A DNA stretch of 42,970 bases from an uncultured Eubacteriales bacterium (GCA_900316495.1 ONDC01000009.1:1-42970), one strand, 5' to 3'. Positions 7,993-17,527 are shown, counted from the stretch's first letter. Notes: generated by a model from the letters alone, not told the origin. Numbers and translations: made by a program.

Positions 7993-10530
7993 TTATTGCT
8001 CCAGCGCCGGAATGTCCGGTTTCACAACGACTTGCTTCACGCCGTCCTTTTCCTCCGTGCCGACAGTGATCCCTTCCGGCAGCTCTCCCGCCGACTCAAT
8101 CACAAAATTCGCAAGCTTATCCTCTACCTCCTTGCGGATGAGGTTCCGCAGGTCACGCGCCGAAGCCTCGCCGCCCATCGCGTTGGAGGCAAGCAGCTCC
8201 ACCGCGCTCTCCTCGATGGTGAGCTTTACATTCCGCTCCGCCATCGAATCGACATATTCCTGCATCAGCAGACGGGCGATCCTGCGGAAGTCATTCTCGT
8301 CCAGCTGACGGAACACCACAATCTCGTCGACACGCGCCAGAAATTCCGGACGCAAAAATTCCTTCAATCCCGACATCGCCTTCTCGCGGGAAATGTCGTC
8401 GGAGGTCTTGTTGAAGCCCAGCGAACCGCCCTGATGATTGCTTCCGGCATTGGAGGTCATGATAATGACCGTGTTCTCAAAGCTGACCGAACGTCCCTGT
8501 GAATCGTTGATCCTGCCCTCGTCGAGAATCTGAAGCAGAATATTCATCACATCCGGATGCGCCTTCTCTATTTCATCGAACAGCAGCACGGAATACGGCT
8601 TGCGGCGCACCTTTTCGGTGAGCTGTCCCGCCTCGTCATAGCCGACGTAGCCGGGAGGCGAACCGATGATCTTGCTCACTGAGTGCTTCTCCATGAATTC
8701 GCTCATATCCAGCCGGATCAGCGTCTCCGGCGAATCAAACAGCTCGCTGGAAAGCACCTTGACAAGCTCTGTCTTTCCCACGCCGGTCGGACCGACGAAA
8801 ATGAAGGACGCGGGACGGCGGCGGGGCGAGATCTGCGCCCGGTTGCGGCGGATCGCCGCGGCCACCAGCCGGGTCGCCTCCTCCTGCCCGATCACCCTTT
8901 CGTTGAGCTTATCTTCCAGGGTGCTGAGCTTCTTGAATTCGTTCTCCTCCACGCGGGAAGCCTGAATGCCCGTCCAAAGCTCAATCACCTTGGCGAGGTC
9001 GGCTTCCGTCACCTGACCGCCCATTGCCTCCGGCTCGATCTCGGAAAGACGGTTCCTGATTTTCAGCTCCTCCGTGCGAAGCTCGGCAATGCGCTCGTAG
9101 TGCTTTTCGGATGTATCCTCGGTGTCCGCCTGCAGCTTATCGCTTTCATCCAGCACCTTGCGCAGCTTTATGTTCAGCTCGTCGAATTCCGCCATGGCCT
9201 TGTTGCCGAGGGAGGCGCAGGCGCAGGCTTCGTCAAGCAGGTCGATCGCCTTGTCGGGAAGGAAGCGGTCGTTGATGTAGCGCTCGGACAGAATGACCGC
9301 CCGCTTCACGATCCAGTCGCTCACCTTCACGCGGTGATGCACTTCATAATAGCCCTTGATGCCCTTGAGGATCTCTATGGTGTCCTCCACATTCGGCTCG
9401 TTGACGCTCACAGGCTGGAACCGTCGCTCCAGCGCGGAATCCTTTTCGATATACTTGCGGTACTCATTGAAGGTGGTTGCGCCGATCACCTGCAGCTCGC
9501 CCCTTGAAAGAGCCGGCTTAAGAATATTCGCTGCATTCATGGAGCCTTCCGCGTCGCCCGCTCCGACAATGCTGTGTACCTCGTCGATGAAGAGAATCAC
9601 GTTTCCGGCGCTCTTGATGTCGTCGATCAGTCCCTTCATACGGCTCTCGAACTGTCCTCTGAACTGCGTGCCCGCGACAAGCGCCGTCAGGTCAAGGCGG
9701 TGAATCTCCTTGTTCGCCAGCCGGAGCGGTACCTCGCCCGCCGCGATCCGCAGCGCCAGCCCCTCGGCAATGGCGGTCTTGCCGACACCGGGTTCACCGA
9801 TCAGACAGGGATTGTTCTTGCTCTTGCGGCAGAGAATCTGAATAACGCGGTTGATTTCCTTGTCCCTGCCGATAATGGCGTCGATTCTTCCCTCGCGCGC
9901 CTTCTTGGTCAGATCCTCACAGTAATCGCCGAGGAAGCGCCGCTTATTGCCATGCTTGCCGCGCTTATTCTTTTTCTGCGGGTGACCGTCCGCGAACTGC
10001 GCGCCGCCCATCTCAAAGCTGCTGCCAAAGAGGTTCCGGAAGGGGTTGAACATGCCGCCGTTTTCTTCATCGTCATGCGAATCGTCGTCAGGCTTATCCA
10101 TTTCCTCCTTCTTCTCCTCAAGTGCCTGATTCTCCCCGGCTTTCATTTCATCAGAGGACACAATCGGTTCAGGGGATTGAGTCTCCGCAGATTCCTCCCC
10201 GCTGTCGTCATCCTCCTCATAGTCTTCCTCGTCCTCGTATTCGTCATCGTCGTCATATTCGTCGTCATCACCGTCGTCAAGACCCGGCATGACCTCGTTG
10301 AACATCGCGGCAAAGGGCGAATTTCCGTCCTCAACCGCCTGCGCCATCTGTTCCTCCATATCCTCTATCATGTCGGCATTCAGGCCGAACTGCTTTATCA
10401 TATTCTCGATATTCGGCAGACCAATCTTTCGGGCGCAGGTAAAACAATATCCCGCAGTCCTTCCGGGATGGGCTGAATCGGTGGCAAACACCACCGCCTG
10501 TCTTTTTTTACATATTGAACAAAGAGGCAT
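7993..10530 (-). CDS. clpE: ClpE-like Hsp100 AAA+ unfoldase (Clp protease ATPase subunit)
   Basis: 845 residues. It would unfold or disaggregate proteins and feed them to ClpP. Order: N-terminal four-cysteine zinc site (Cys4, Cys7, Cys29, Cys32) as in ClpE rather than the ClpC N-domain; very acidic low-complexity segment (about 84-125, mostly D/E/Y); basic linker; AAA1 with Walker A GEPGVGKT (245-252) and Walker B ILFIDE (322-327); coiled middle domain (about 440-500); AAA2 with GPTGVGKT (580-587) and [12 protein letters not shown] (649-658). LGF at 704-706 matches the ClpP-docking tripeptide position. The long acidic segment is unusual. No CtsR-type operator (AGGTCAAA repeats) was seen upstream. 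The gene starts just after the pgsA terminator. ClpE rather than ClpC rests on the zinc finger. Confidence 0.87.
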   Translation of the reverse strand: MPLCSICKKRQAVVFATDSAHPGRTAGYCFTCARKIGLPNIENMIKQFGLNADMIEDMEEQMAQAVEDGNSPFAAMFNEVMPGLDDGDDDEYDDDDEYEDEEDYEEDDDSGEESAETQSPEPIVSSDEMKAGENQALEEKKEEMDKPDDDSHDDEENGGMFNPFRNLFGSSFEMGGAQFADGHPQKKNKRGKHGNKRRFLGDYCEDLTKKAREGRIDAIIGRDKEINRVIQILCRKSKNNPCLIGEPGVGKTAIAEGLALRIAAGEVPLRLANKEIHRLDLTALVAGTQFRGQFESRMKGLIDDIKSAGNVILFIDEVHSIVGAGDAEGSMNAANILKPALSRGELQVIGATTFNEYRKYIEKDSALERRFQPVSVNEPNVEDTIEILKGIKGYYEVHHRVKVSDWIVKRAVILSERYINDRFLPDKAIDLLDEACACASLGNKAMAEFDELNIKLRKVLDESDKLQADTEDTSEKHYERIAELRTEELKIRNRLSEIEPEAMGGQVTEADLAKVIELWTGIQASRVEENEFKKLSTLEDKLNERVIGQEEATRLVAAAIRRNRAQISPRRRPASFIFVGPTGVGKTELVKVLSSELFDSPETLIRLDMSEFMEKHSVSKIIGSPPGYVGYDEAGQLTEKVRRKPYSVLLFDEIEKAHPDVMNILLQILDEGRINDSQGRSVSFENTVIIMTSNAGSNHQGGSLGFNKTSDDISREKAMSGLKEFLRPEFLARVDEIVVFRQLDENDFRRIARLLMQEYVDSMAERNVKLTIEESAVELLASNAMGGEASARDLRNLIRKEVEDKLANFVIESAGELPEGITVGTEEKDGVKQVVVKPDIPALEQ

Positions 10531-10580
10531 TGATCCTCACACTTCCTTTCATCCACTCCCACAGGGCTAAACCAGTGGGT

Positions 10581-10610
10581 AAAAAAGCACTCTGCTCCGG
10601 CGGAGCAGAG
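10581..10610 (-). terminator. Rho-independent terminator after pgsA
   Basis: CTCTGCTCC (10590-10598) pairs perfectly with GGAGCAGAG (10602-10610) around a 3-nt loop, and on the minus strand a run of six T follows two nt later (complement of 10581-10586). It ends the pgsA transcript about 50 nt before the clpE-like gene. Confidence 0.87.
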
Positions 10611-10642
10611 GATGGTATCATACATCGTCATATGTCAATTAT

Positions 10643-11290
10643 TCAAAAGCGATCACGCGCTTTTTCCGGATCCGACGTCTTTCGGCTTTTTTCCTTTTTG
10701 AGCTTTTCCTGTTCAAAATCAATCACACCGGAAACATATTCCCCGCGCAGGATCTTGAGACCCATGCTGAAATACATCCCGAAAGCAATCAGCATGACAA
10801 CCGCCGCAAAAAGCGCAATCGCGGGAACCAGCACCGATAACTGCGCGTCCCGTGCGAAAATATTCAGCGCGACAATGGCGATCATACAGGCGTAAAAGAC
10901 AACGGTAGCAACCTTTCCCCACCATTTTGCCTTGACAAGCTTGCGCCCCTTCTTGACAATCACCAGACCTCCTATCGCCATCAGCAGCTCCTTCAGGAAC
11001 ATGATGCTGAGAGCGAGCGTGATCCACGGATAATTCTTGTGATAGACAAACCACATACTGATCACGACGGCGCCGAGAGTGAGCTTGTCGGCAATCGGGT
11101 CGAGAATCTTGCCAAGCTCGGTCTCCTGGTGCAGCTTGCGGGCCAGTAAGCCGTCAAACATATCGGAAAGTCCCGACAGCACAAGCACAAGCCCGGCATA
11201 GGGATAATAAGGCGTTCCCATGATAAAGAGGACACAGAAAACAGGTATAAGAACAATACGGAATGCCGTAAGCGTATTCGGAATATTCAT
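10643..11290 (-). CDS. pgsA: CDP-diacylglycerol-glycerol-3-phosphate 3-phosphatidyltransferase (PgsA)
   Basis: 215 residues from ATG 11290 (MNIPNTLTAFRI, the typical family start). It makes phosphatidylglycerol phosphate from CDP-diacylglycerol and glycerol-3-phosphate in the membrane. The CDP-alcohol phosphatidyltransferase motif is complete: Asp43, Asp46, Gly47, Ala50, Arg51, Gly60, Asp64, Asp68. Several hydrophobic helices follow (ITLALSIMFLKELLMAI, VATVVFYACMIAIVAL, VLVPAIALFAAVVMLIAFGM). The C-terminal tail is highly charged. It lies 39 nt after a CvpA-like membrane protein gene and ends at a strong terminator, so it is the last gene of that operon. Other CDP-alcohol transferases are possible, but the start and length favour PgsA. 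Confidence 0.9.
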   Translation of the reverse strand: MNIPNTLTAFRIVLIPVFCVLFIMGTPYYPYAGLVLVLSGLSDMFDGLLARKLHQETELGKILDPIADKLTLGAVVISMWFVYHKNYPWITLALSIMFLKELLMAIGGLVIVKKGRKLVKAKWWGKVATVVFYACMIAIVALNIFARDAQLSVLVPAIALFAAVVMLIAFGMYFSMGLKILRGEYVSGVIDFEQEKLKKEKSRKTSDPEKARDRF

Positions 11291-11329
11291 GATCAACTTA
11301 CACCTCATTTACATCAGAAGATAGGGTAA

Positions 11330-12061
11330 TTACGAAACAATACCCTCACCCAGGAACAGCATGATCAGATTGTTTTCGCTGAACAGCTTGAAAATAAACG
11401 ACTGGGAATACAGCTCCGTATGGAAAAGAACAAAGTCGGGGAGTACGGGGCCGACAAGCTGCATCATCGTCAGAATCATGAGCAGAATCACCACAACCCT
11501 GCCGGAGCCAAGCACCATGCCGTTGGTAGGAGATACCGCGGCGCGGTCGGGATTGTAGAAATAAGCCTCGATAGTGGGATAGAACGCCCGCAGCAAACGG
11601 TATACGCCCGCAAAGGCGATGGCAAAGAACAGCGCTCTCACCACTCCGTCGATGACAGGTCGGGCAATAATATCCACGATTTCACCCGTGGCAGTCGAAA
11701 GGTCGCCCGCCAACAGCTTGTTGATCTGATTCAGGCTATCGCCCGTCGTCGTGTGATAAAGCCTTGCGCCGTTGTTGACCATCGTCGGCATACCGGACAT
11801 GATTCTCTCCACCGAATTCATGCTTGTATCCACATCGCCGGAGGTCATGACGAGCGCCTCCACACGCTCCACAATAACCGGCCGGAAAAAGCTGGAGTAG
11901 CAGAAATCTCCCAAAAAGACGCCGATCGGTACCGCCACAAAAGCCGAAGCAATAAAGATCAGCGATTCCACCGCATTTTTCAACTGCGATTTAACCGCAC
12001 ACTTTTTAAACATAACAATAAAGAATACTATCGTCGCCACGTCAAGTACTAATCCCAACAA
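11330..12061 (-). CDS. Four-helix membrane protein, possibly CvpA family
   Basis: 243 residues from TTG 12061 (GGGAG 9 nt upstream). Four hydrophobic helices are visible: about 2-20 (LGLVLDVATIVFFIVMF), 31-52 (SLIFIASAFVAVPIGVFLG), about 140-160 (VVRALFFAIAFAGVY) and about 192-212 (VVVILLMILTMMQLVGPVL). The loop between helices 2 and 3 is about 90 residues. Topology and genomic position next to a DUF5711-like gene and pgsA recall CvpA-family proteins of Clostridia, but no diagnostic motif was recognised. No enzymatic residues stand out. The gene sits between the DUF5711-like gene and pgsA on the same strand and is probably cotranscribed with pgsA. Confidence 0.55.
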   Translation of the reverse strand: MLGLVLDVATIVFFIVMFKKCAVKSQLKNAVESLIFIASAFVAVPIGVFLGDFCYSSFFRPVIVERVEALVMTSGDVDTSMNSVERIMSGMPTMVNNGARLYHTTTGDSLNQINKLLAGDLSTATGEIVDIIARPVIDGVVRALFFAIAFAGVYRLLRAFYPTIEAYFYNPDRAAVSPTNGMVLGSGRVVVILLMILTMMQLVGPVLPDFVLFHTELYSQSFIFKLFSENNLIMLFLGEGIVS

Positions 12062-12190
12062 TGCATATTACTCCCTTCAGACACTTCTGCGAAGAACCGA
12101 ACCAACAAGCCTTCATGTTATGATAACACAAAAACATGCCAATAACAACCTCGTTAAAGAAAAATTAACAATTACAATTGCTTTCCACAA

Positions 12191-13498
12191 TCAGCCAATA
12201 TCATTCAGGTACATGACGCCCCTTGCCAGCAGCCTTCCACCGGAGGTGACGATCGACTGACAGTCAGCCTCCACCGTCTTCTGCTCAAGCAGCTCCCCCT
12301 TGAAATTATAGCAGCAGACTTCCGACTGAAACAGGAGGTTGATCCTGCCGTCGTCAAGGTCGACATAAGGCGACGTCATTGAGGTTGCAATCACCGATTT
12401 TTCGGTACATTCGTCATTGATTACCGTCACGGTGGCATTTCTCCCGTCCGAATACTCGGACAGCACCAGCGCCATATCGCCGTCCTGATTCAGGTCGTAG
12501 CAATTGAGAATCCTGCCGCCATACCCATAGACCTTCTTCTGTTCGTTCTTCACCGAAAGGTAAGCCGCGAGGTCATCTCCGACGGCGGCAACATGCGTGT
12601 TTCCATCAAACTGTATGTCGGCGATCAGCGTGTTTTCAAACGAGTATTCCCTGAGATTGGCGTGACCTCCCACCTGTTGGATGACGACGGTGGAATACAG
12701 AACGCCATCCCTTGTCGAATAGCCGCAAACCGCCACATATTTGCCCGAAGGACTCAGCGCCACATCCGCGATTTTATAAGTCACGGATTTCCACTTGTGG
12801 AGAACGCTGCCATCGGACGAACAGACAACAAGCCGCACGTTATTCGTTTCACTGGTGGTCACAAAAGCAAAATTTCCCGAACGGGAGACGTCGGCACAGA
12901 GAATGGAGTTGTCCGCCGTCCCCTTGCACATGACTCCGGAAAGCGTCCTGAGAACATAGTCTTTCCCCATACTGTCATAAAGCAGCACATAACTGTCGGC
13001 GCTCTTCATAGCAGGAGATGAAAACATGTGGTTTGCCACCGTAACCTCCCTGCCCTTTCCGTCATAAACCGTGCATCTGCTGGAGGTGAGTACCGCGATT
13101 CCCTTCGTGACCCCCGATACGCCTAAAATCCTTCCCCCGGAAAGCTCCACCGGAAACCCGTCGCCGGAGGCATGTGTAAACGCATACTTATTCTTTGCCC
13201 CTCGCAGAATGGCAGACGGTCTGAAGTCAGCGCCTGCTATCACAAGCATCAGCAGAGAAAGCAGCGCCGCGACGGCAGAGAGTCCCTTCAACGCCAGCAT
13301 GACGTGACTGCCTCCCACCAGCTTCCGAAACAGCCTTGTCACCTTTCTGAATCCGCCAGACACAGACGCCGTAGACGTCTTGCCCGTCTTGGCGGACGCG
13401 GACGTCATTGACGCACTGACAGGCTTGCCCGTCCTGACGGCGGTATGTCTTTTTTTCCGCGCCCCGGCACCCGATCCGGACTTTTTATTTTCAGCCAT
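12191..13498 (-). CDS. DUF5711-like protein: membrane-anchored beta-propeller-like extracytoplasmic protein
   Basis: 435 residues from ATG 13498 (GGGAGAGGG upstream). Residues about 1-60 are basic and rich in Ser/Thr/Lys, followed by one transmembrane helix (about 68-88, LKGLSAVAALLSLLMLVIAGA). The rest is a long beta-rich region of repeated strand units with DVSRSGNFAFVT, DVALSPSGKYVAV and DLNQDGDMALVLS-type blocks, resembling WD40/PQQ-like propeller blades. This matches DUF5711-type proteins of Ruminococcaceae; the function is unknown. It stands downstream of truA with a promoter overlapping the truA 3' end, and upstream of the CvpA-like gene. A role as an envelope scaffold is only a guess from the fold. 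Confidence 0.65.
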   Translation of the reverse strand: MAENKKSGSGAGARKKRHTAVRTGKPVSASMTSASAKTGKTSTASVSGGFRKVTRLFRKLVGGSHVMLALKGLSAVAALLSLLMLVIAGADFRPSAILRGAKNKYAFTHASGDGFPVELSGGRILGVSGVTKGIAVLTSSRCTVYDGKGREVTVANHMFSSPAMKSADSYVLLYDSMGKDYVLRTLSGVMCKGTADNSILCADVSRSGNFAFVTTSETNNVRLVVCSSDGSVLHKWKSVTYKIADVALSPSGKYVAVCGYSTRDGVLYSTVVIQQVGGHANLREYSFENTLIADIQFDGNTHVAAVGDDLAAYLSVKNEQKKVYGYGGRILNCYDLNQDGDMALVLSEYSDGRNATVTVINDECTEKSVIATSMTSPYVDLDDGRINLLFQSEVCCYNFKGELLEQKTVEADCQSIVTSGGRLLARGVMYLNDIG

Positions 13499-13569
13499 TT
13501 TCCCTCTCCCTTCCATGAAGCATCGCTATGTCGAAATCCCAATCTTCTGAGCCATCAGATTCGGAGACT

Positions 13570-13598
13570 ATTATAGCACATCTTTTCAGCTAATACAA
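13570..13598 (-). promoter_or_regulatory. Sigma-A promoter of the DUF5711-like gene
   Basis: On the minus strand TTGTAT (13593-13598), 17 nt, TATAAT (13570-13575) with an extended TGC before it. The -35 overlaps the last codons of truA. Confidence 0.65.
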
Positions 13599-14333
13599 TA
13601 CCTTATTGAGATATAATCCGCAGGCGTCGGCAGTAAAGCCCGCCTTTTCCCTGTCCGCCGAATCGATGACCGACGGAATACAGCCCTCGGGCAGCCTTCC
13701 CGCCGACATCTGAAGGAGCGTTCCCACCATAATCCGCACCATATTGTACAGAAAGCCGTCGGCGGTCACGGTGAATTCAATCATCCGTTCATCGTCCGGA
13801 AGCCGCCTCACACCGCACTGCGTCACGGTTCGCACCTTGTCCATGACGTCGCTGTTCGCGGCGCAGAAGGCGGAAAAATCGTGCGTTCCAAGATAATCCG
13901 CCGCCTGTGCGTCCATGAATGTCTCATCGAGGGGATATTTGTACCACAGCGCCCTCGCGTGCCAGAACGGGTCGCGCAGCGGGGCATTCAATATGAGGTA
14001 ACGGTATTGCTTGCCCCGGCAGCTGTAGCGCGCGTGAAAATCATCCGGCACCTGCCGGCAGTCAAAGGCGGCAATATCCGGCGGCAGCTTCGCGTTGAGC
14101 GCCAGCGGCAGTCTCTCGCAGGGGATCGCGTTCTCCGTGCGGAAGCTCACGCAGAATTCATTGGCGTGAACGCCGCTGTCCGTGCGGCTGCATCCGACGA
14201 TCATCACATTTTCCTTCAGCACGTCCCTGAGCGCCGCCTGAAACACCGACTGCACCGTGCGCAGCTCATTCTGTACCTGCCAGCCGCAGAAGCCGCTCCC
14301 GTCGTATTTGATTCTGACCAGTAAATTGCGCAC
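13590..14333 (-). CDS. truA: tRNA pseudouridine(38-40) synthase TruA
   Basis: 247 residues from GTG 14333 (GGAGG 11 nt upstream), giving MRNLLVRIKYDGSGFCGWQ, the normal family start; an upstream ATG at 14366 would add an atypical extension. TruA isomerises uridines 38-40 in the tRNA anticodon arm. The catalytic Asp is Asp52 in CSRTDSGVHA; further matches are LPPDIAAFDCRQVPDDFHARYS, KQYRYLI, FSAFCAANSD and EFTVTADGFLYNMVRIMVGTL. Length is standard. No cobalt-transporter genes, the common TruA neighbours in Firmicutes, are present. It is probably monocistronic or the end of an upstream transcript that weakly terminates at 14418-14461. Confidence 0.93.
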   Translation of the reverse strand: MRNLLVRIKYDGSGFCGWQVQNELRTVQSVFQAALRDVLKENVMIVGCSRTDSGVHANEFCVSFRTENAIPCERLPLALNAKLPPDIAAFDCRQVPDDFHARYSCRGKQYRYLILNAPLRDPFWHARALWYKYPLDETFMDAQAADYLGTHDFSAFCAANSDVMDKVRTVTQCGVRRLPDDERMIEFTVTADGFLYNMVRIMVGTLLQMSAGRLPEGCIPSVIDSADREKAGFTADACGLYLNKVLY

Positions 14334-14417
14334 TGTCCCGCCGCCCTCCGTAAGGATTTTTGTCACTTCTTCAATTGTATACGCCTTCCGTCAGATTGTC
14401 AAGACATGAATAAAGGC

Positions 14418-14461
14418 AACCGTCTCCGGCGACAAATTCTCTTGCGGCACAAAGACGGTTG
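14418..14461 (-). terminator. Probable weak terminator after the L,D-transpeptidase
   Basis: CAACCGTCT (14418-14426) pairs perfectly with AGACGGTTG (14453-14461). On the minus strand the tail is CCTTTATTC, poor in T, so termination may be partial. It lies 16 nt past the stop codon. Confidence 0.5.
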
Positions 14462-14476
14462 TCAATGCAATATGAT

Positions 14477-15364
14477 TCAATCCTGTTTTTCCGTCGTCGC
14501 GGTGGCCGACGGACTCTCCGACGTGGTATCCGCCGCTTGGGACGCGGTTGTCTTCTTTTTTGACGTGGACGACGTGTCCTTGAAATACGGATTTCCCTTC
14601 GACCATTTGTCGGTGGGGTCCCATCCGCTGTACTTCTTGTCAGGATTCCGGCTGACGGGCGTCGCACCGGTCGGACCCTCCTCCTCTACGATCGACACAG
14701 GCGTACCGAGCGGCGCGTTGTCATAGATCCACTTGCAGTCTCCCACGCTCATTCTGATACAGCCGTGTGAAACCGCCGTGCCGAGCTTGTCGTATTCCGC
14801 GTCGTCAAGGGACGATGGCTTTTCCTTGAGATACGGCGTGGAGTGGAACAGAATGTGTCCGTGTATCCTCGAGCAGTACTGACCGAACACGTTGCCCTGA
14901 AGACTTCTCCACCTGTGCTTGCCGATGATGGAAAAATCGCCTGTCGGTGTGGGCGAGGCTTCGATTCCGCTCGAGCATGTGAAGCACTTGACCTGCTTGA
15001 CTGTCTTTCCCTTGTCCTTGGAGGTATAAACCGCCACCGACTGGCTTTTCAGATACACCACAATGCTGTAGCGGAAGCCCTTGGCAAACCGTATCTTGAT
15101 GGGTGCGGCAGTCGTTGAGGTTGTCTGCGTCTGCGTGGTTGCGGAGGTTGCATCGGTTCCGCTGACGGCATCCGTCACATCCGATAGGCTGACCGCAGAA
15201 CCCGTTGTCGTGTCGCTCCGGCTGACGTCCGTCCCGGACGTCACAGGCCATGCGCTGCTCCCGGGGGACTTCGTCATAGCGCTGGTCACAGCAAAATTAA
15301 CAATCAGTATCAAGACAAATGCAGCCGCAAGGCTTATGATCCCCCTGTACTTCATGAATGACAT
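14477..15364 (-). CDS. L,D-transpeptidase (YkuD domain), membrane-anchored
   Basis: 295 residues from ATG 15364 (GGAAG 7 nt upstream). An in-frame GTG at 15397 overlaps the upstream stop codon (GTGA) and is a possible coupled start. One N-terminal helix (about 8-27, IISLAAAFVLILIVNFAV), a Ser/Thr-rich linker, then a YkuD catalytic domain (about 90-220) with GIEASPTPTGDF, GHILFHSTPY and the catalytic SHGCIRM cysteine motif. The tail is low-complexity Ser/Thr/Lys. The enzyme forms 3-3 peptidoglycan cross-links or attaches proteins to the wall outside the membrane. It is the last gene of an operon with two NodB-type deacetylases, suggesting concerted wall modification. Domain assignment is strong; cellular target is inferred. 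Confidence 0.88.
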   Translation of the reverse strand: MSFMKYRGIISLAAAFVLILIVNFAVTSAMTKSPGSSAWPVTSGTDVSRSDTTTGSAVSLSDVTDAVSGTDATSATTQTQTTSTTAAPIKIRFAKGFRYSIVVYLKSQSVAVYTSKDKGKTVKQVKCFTCSSGIEASPTPTGDFSIIGKHRWRSLQGNVFGQYCSRIHGHILFHSTPYLKEKPSSLDDAEYDKLGTAVSHGCIRMSVGDCKWIYDNAPLGTPVSIVEEEGPTGATPVSRNPDKKYSGWDPTDKWSKGNPYFKDTSSTSKKKTTASQAADTTSESPSATATTEKQD

Positions 15365-15393
15365 CTTTTCACTTCCGCCAAATTTGATAATGC

Positions 15394-16401
15394 TCACCAG
15401 TTGTGATGAATTTCTTCCACCGTCATATCCAGCTTTTCCATGGAATAGCCCTTTGCAAAGAAGAACTCGATGATCTCCGGCAATGCCTGTACCGTGGTGG
15501 CCGTCTTATTGCCGGAATCGTGCATGAGTACGATCACTGTCTTTTTATCTCCCACGGAATTGCTTACATTGGAAAACAGCTTTTCCGGGGGCGTATAGGG
15601 CTTTTCCGCGTCGCAGCTGTCGACGTTCCAGTCCTGATAGACGTAGCCTCTTTCCTTCACACTCTTTTTCAGCACCGACATAAGACCCCTGCTGTACTTC
15701 CGGCTGATGGTGTTGCTCGACCCGCCGGGAAACCTCATGAGCATGGTTCTGACGCCGGTCTGCCGGTAGATATAGTCGCTTATCATATCCATCTCATTGA
15801 AGAAGGAGGCTTCACTGGCATAAACGCTGCTGTAATCATGCGTATAGGAATGCAGCGCAATGGTGTGACCCGCATTGACGATCGCTTTATATTTATCCTC
15901 CATATCCTTGTGATAAATCACAAAGAAGGTCGCCTTGACATTGTAATAATCCAGAATATCCAGGATGGCTTCGGTGTTTTCCGAGGGACCGTCGTCAAAT
16001 GTGAGATAGGCCGTATAGCCGGATCTGTGGGGGAAAAAATTGATGTAATGCTCCATCGGCAGTCTGAGTACTCCGTCCGTGAGTCCCTGCTCCGCCTGGG
16101 AGGACACGTTCCTTTTCGGTGCGGGGTCGTCGGGCTGAGATATGCTTTTGTTCCCGATTCCCAGGTCGGACGCGCTGACCAGCCTGTATTTCAGACCTCC
16201 GTCATTGTAAACCGGAGATTTTCTGACTGAGCCCTCGCTTTTGACGCTGTCTCCGTCGGAGACAGCCCCGCCCGGCAGGATCGAAGAGGCGTTCTCCCGT
16301 ATGCTCATCAACGACAGGGAAAAGCACCCCAACAGAAATGCCGTGATCAGAACTATCGGAATATAAAAGGAAAAGCCCGTATCATGATTTGTTCCGGACA
16401 A
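15394..16401 (-). CDS. NodB-type polysaccharide deacetylase, membrane-anchored (paralogue 2)
   Basis: 335 residues from TTG 16401 (GGGAG 5 nt upstream); GTG 16413 is the alternative. One N-terminal signal-anchor (FYIPIVLITAFLLGCFSLSL), a variable linker, then the NodB domain: TFDDGPSENTEAILDIL (motif 1, catalytic base Asp), HSYTHDYS (motif 2, metal His pair), RFPGGSSNT (motif 3), DWNVDSCDA (motif 4) and VLMHDSG (motif 5). All metal and catalytic positions are present. Such enzymes remove N-acetyl groups from peptidoglycan GlcNAc or other extracellular glycans and can confer lysozyme resistance. It is closely similar to the adjacent upstream gene, suggesting local duplication. Substrate is not provable from sequence. 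Confidence 0.87.
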   Translation of the reverse strand: MSGTNHDTGFSFYIPIVLITAFLLGCFSLSLMSIRENASSILPGGAVSDGDSVKSEGSVRKSPVYNDGGLKYRLVSASDLGIGNKSISQPDDPAPKRNVSSQAEQGLTDGVLRLPMEHYINFFPHRSGYTAYLTFDDGPSENTEAILDILDYYNVKATFFVIYHKDMEDKYKAIVNAGHTIALHSYTHDYSSVYASEASFFNEMDMISDYIYRQTGVRTMLMRFPGGSSNTISRKYSRGLMSVLKKSVKERGYVYQDWNVDSCDAEKPYTPPEKLFSNVSNSVGDKKTVIVLMHDSGNKTATTVQALPEIIEFFFAKGYSMEKLDMTVEEIHHNW

Positions 16402-16450
16402 ATGCGCTCCCACCCTTCTGTGCTGTGCATTCCATCCTTATGCGCGCCGC

Positions 16451-17476
16451 TTACCAATTATGCTGTATGGGCGTAGAGTCGATGGTCAGCGGCTCAATGG
16501 TGTAGCCTGCCGCCTGTACCGCCTCGATGATCCGCGGAAGAGCCTCCACCGTCGTCATCTTGGATTTGCCCGTATCGTGCATGAGAATATCGACTACCGT
16601 CTTTTTCTTTTTCAGTCCCGCCTCGACCCTCGACACCAGGAGATCGGGGTCACGGTTGATGCCGCTGGCGTCGGAGCTGTCGATATTCCAGTCGTGAAAA
16701 ACATACCCCTTCTCGGTGACGGATTTCTTGAGGGTTTTCATGATGGTCTTGTTGTACTTCCTGCTGACGGTGTTGCTGGATCCGCCGGGGAACCGGATGA
16801 TTTTGGAATCGACGCCGGTGACCTTCTCCACGTAATCGTGTATTTTATTGAGATCCTGATAATAGCCCTTTTCGGTTTTGTAGATCTTGCTGTAGTTGTG
16901 CGAATAGCTGTGAAGCGCGATGGTGTGACCGCGTTCGGCGATCGCCTTGTATTTCTTCTCCATATTTTTGTGATAGATCACAAAGAAGGTCGCCTTCACG
17001 TCATACTCATCCAGAATGTCCAGCAGCTTTTCCGTATTGATCGACGGGCCGTCGTCAAAGGTAAGATAGGCGATTTTTTCGCCGTTGTTCCTTTGGGTCG
17101 CGGTGGCGGCCGTAGTGACGATCAAAGGCGCCGACGTTGTTTCGGTCGTCGTATCATTAAAGCTCCGCAGCGGAAGCGCGGTGGTGGTGGTCGTCACCGT
17201 CTGTTCTTCTGTCGCCGCAGTAGTGGAAACGGTTGTGAACTGGGTGGTTTCCTTGGAGATCACATAATACGTAACGCCGTTTTTCCCCTCGGTTTCCACA
17301 AAATCATAGCTGCTGTCGGAAGCGCCGTCATATGCTCCCCGTTCATCGACAGCAAGCGTGCTGACCGGTCTGTTCGTCATGGTGGCAAGTGTCAGCGCAA
17401 ACACGACAAACAACACCACAAACGCCGCCAGAATGGGGATATACGTATATTTTCCTTTTTTTCTTCTTTTGCTCAT
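16451..17476 (-). CDS. NodB-type polysaccharide deacetylase, membrane-anchored (paralogue 1)
   Basis: 341 residues from ATG 17476 (GGAAGG 5 nt upstream); an upstream in-frame ATG would run over the promoter. Short basic N-terminus, anchor helix (about 11-32, IPILAAFVVLFVVFALTLA), a Thr-rich linker (about 70-135), then a NodB domain with TFDDGPSINTEKLLDIL, HSYSHNYS, RFPGGSSNTVSRKYN, DWNIDSSDA and ILMHDTG. The complete set of metal-binding and catalytic motifs predicts an active extracytoplasmic deacetylase, likely on peptidoglycan. It is first in an operon with its paralogue and an L,D-transpeptidase. The two paralogues diverge mainly in the linkers. Confidence 0.88.
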   Translation of the reverse strand: MSKRRKKGKYTYIPILAAFVVLFVVFALTLATMTNRPVSTLAVDERGAYDGASDSSYDFVETEGKNGVTYYVISKETTQFTTVSTTAATEEQTVTTTTTALPLRSFNDTTTETTSAPLIVTTAATATQRNNGEKIAYLTFDDGPSINTEKLLDILDEYDVKATFFVIYHKNMEKKYKAIAERGHTIALHSYSHNYSKIYKTEKGYYQDLNKIHDYVEKVTGVDSKIIRFPGGSSNTVSRKYNKTIMKTLKKSVTEKGYVFHDWNIDSSDASGINRDPDLLVSRVEAGLKKKKTVVDILMHDTGKSKMTTVEALPRIIEAVQAAGYTIEPLTIDSTPIQHNW

Positions 17477-17527
17477 ATCGTCCTTCCACCTTAAACAAAT
17501 CCGCATGATCATGTTGCGTAAATAATA

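Noticed and set aside
8666-10570. Long plus-strand frames across the clpE-like gene
   Set aside because: They are antisense to a conserved AAA+ protein, with no ribosome sites or recognisable domains; they arise from the GC-skewed codon use.
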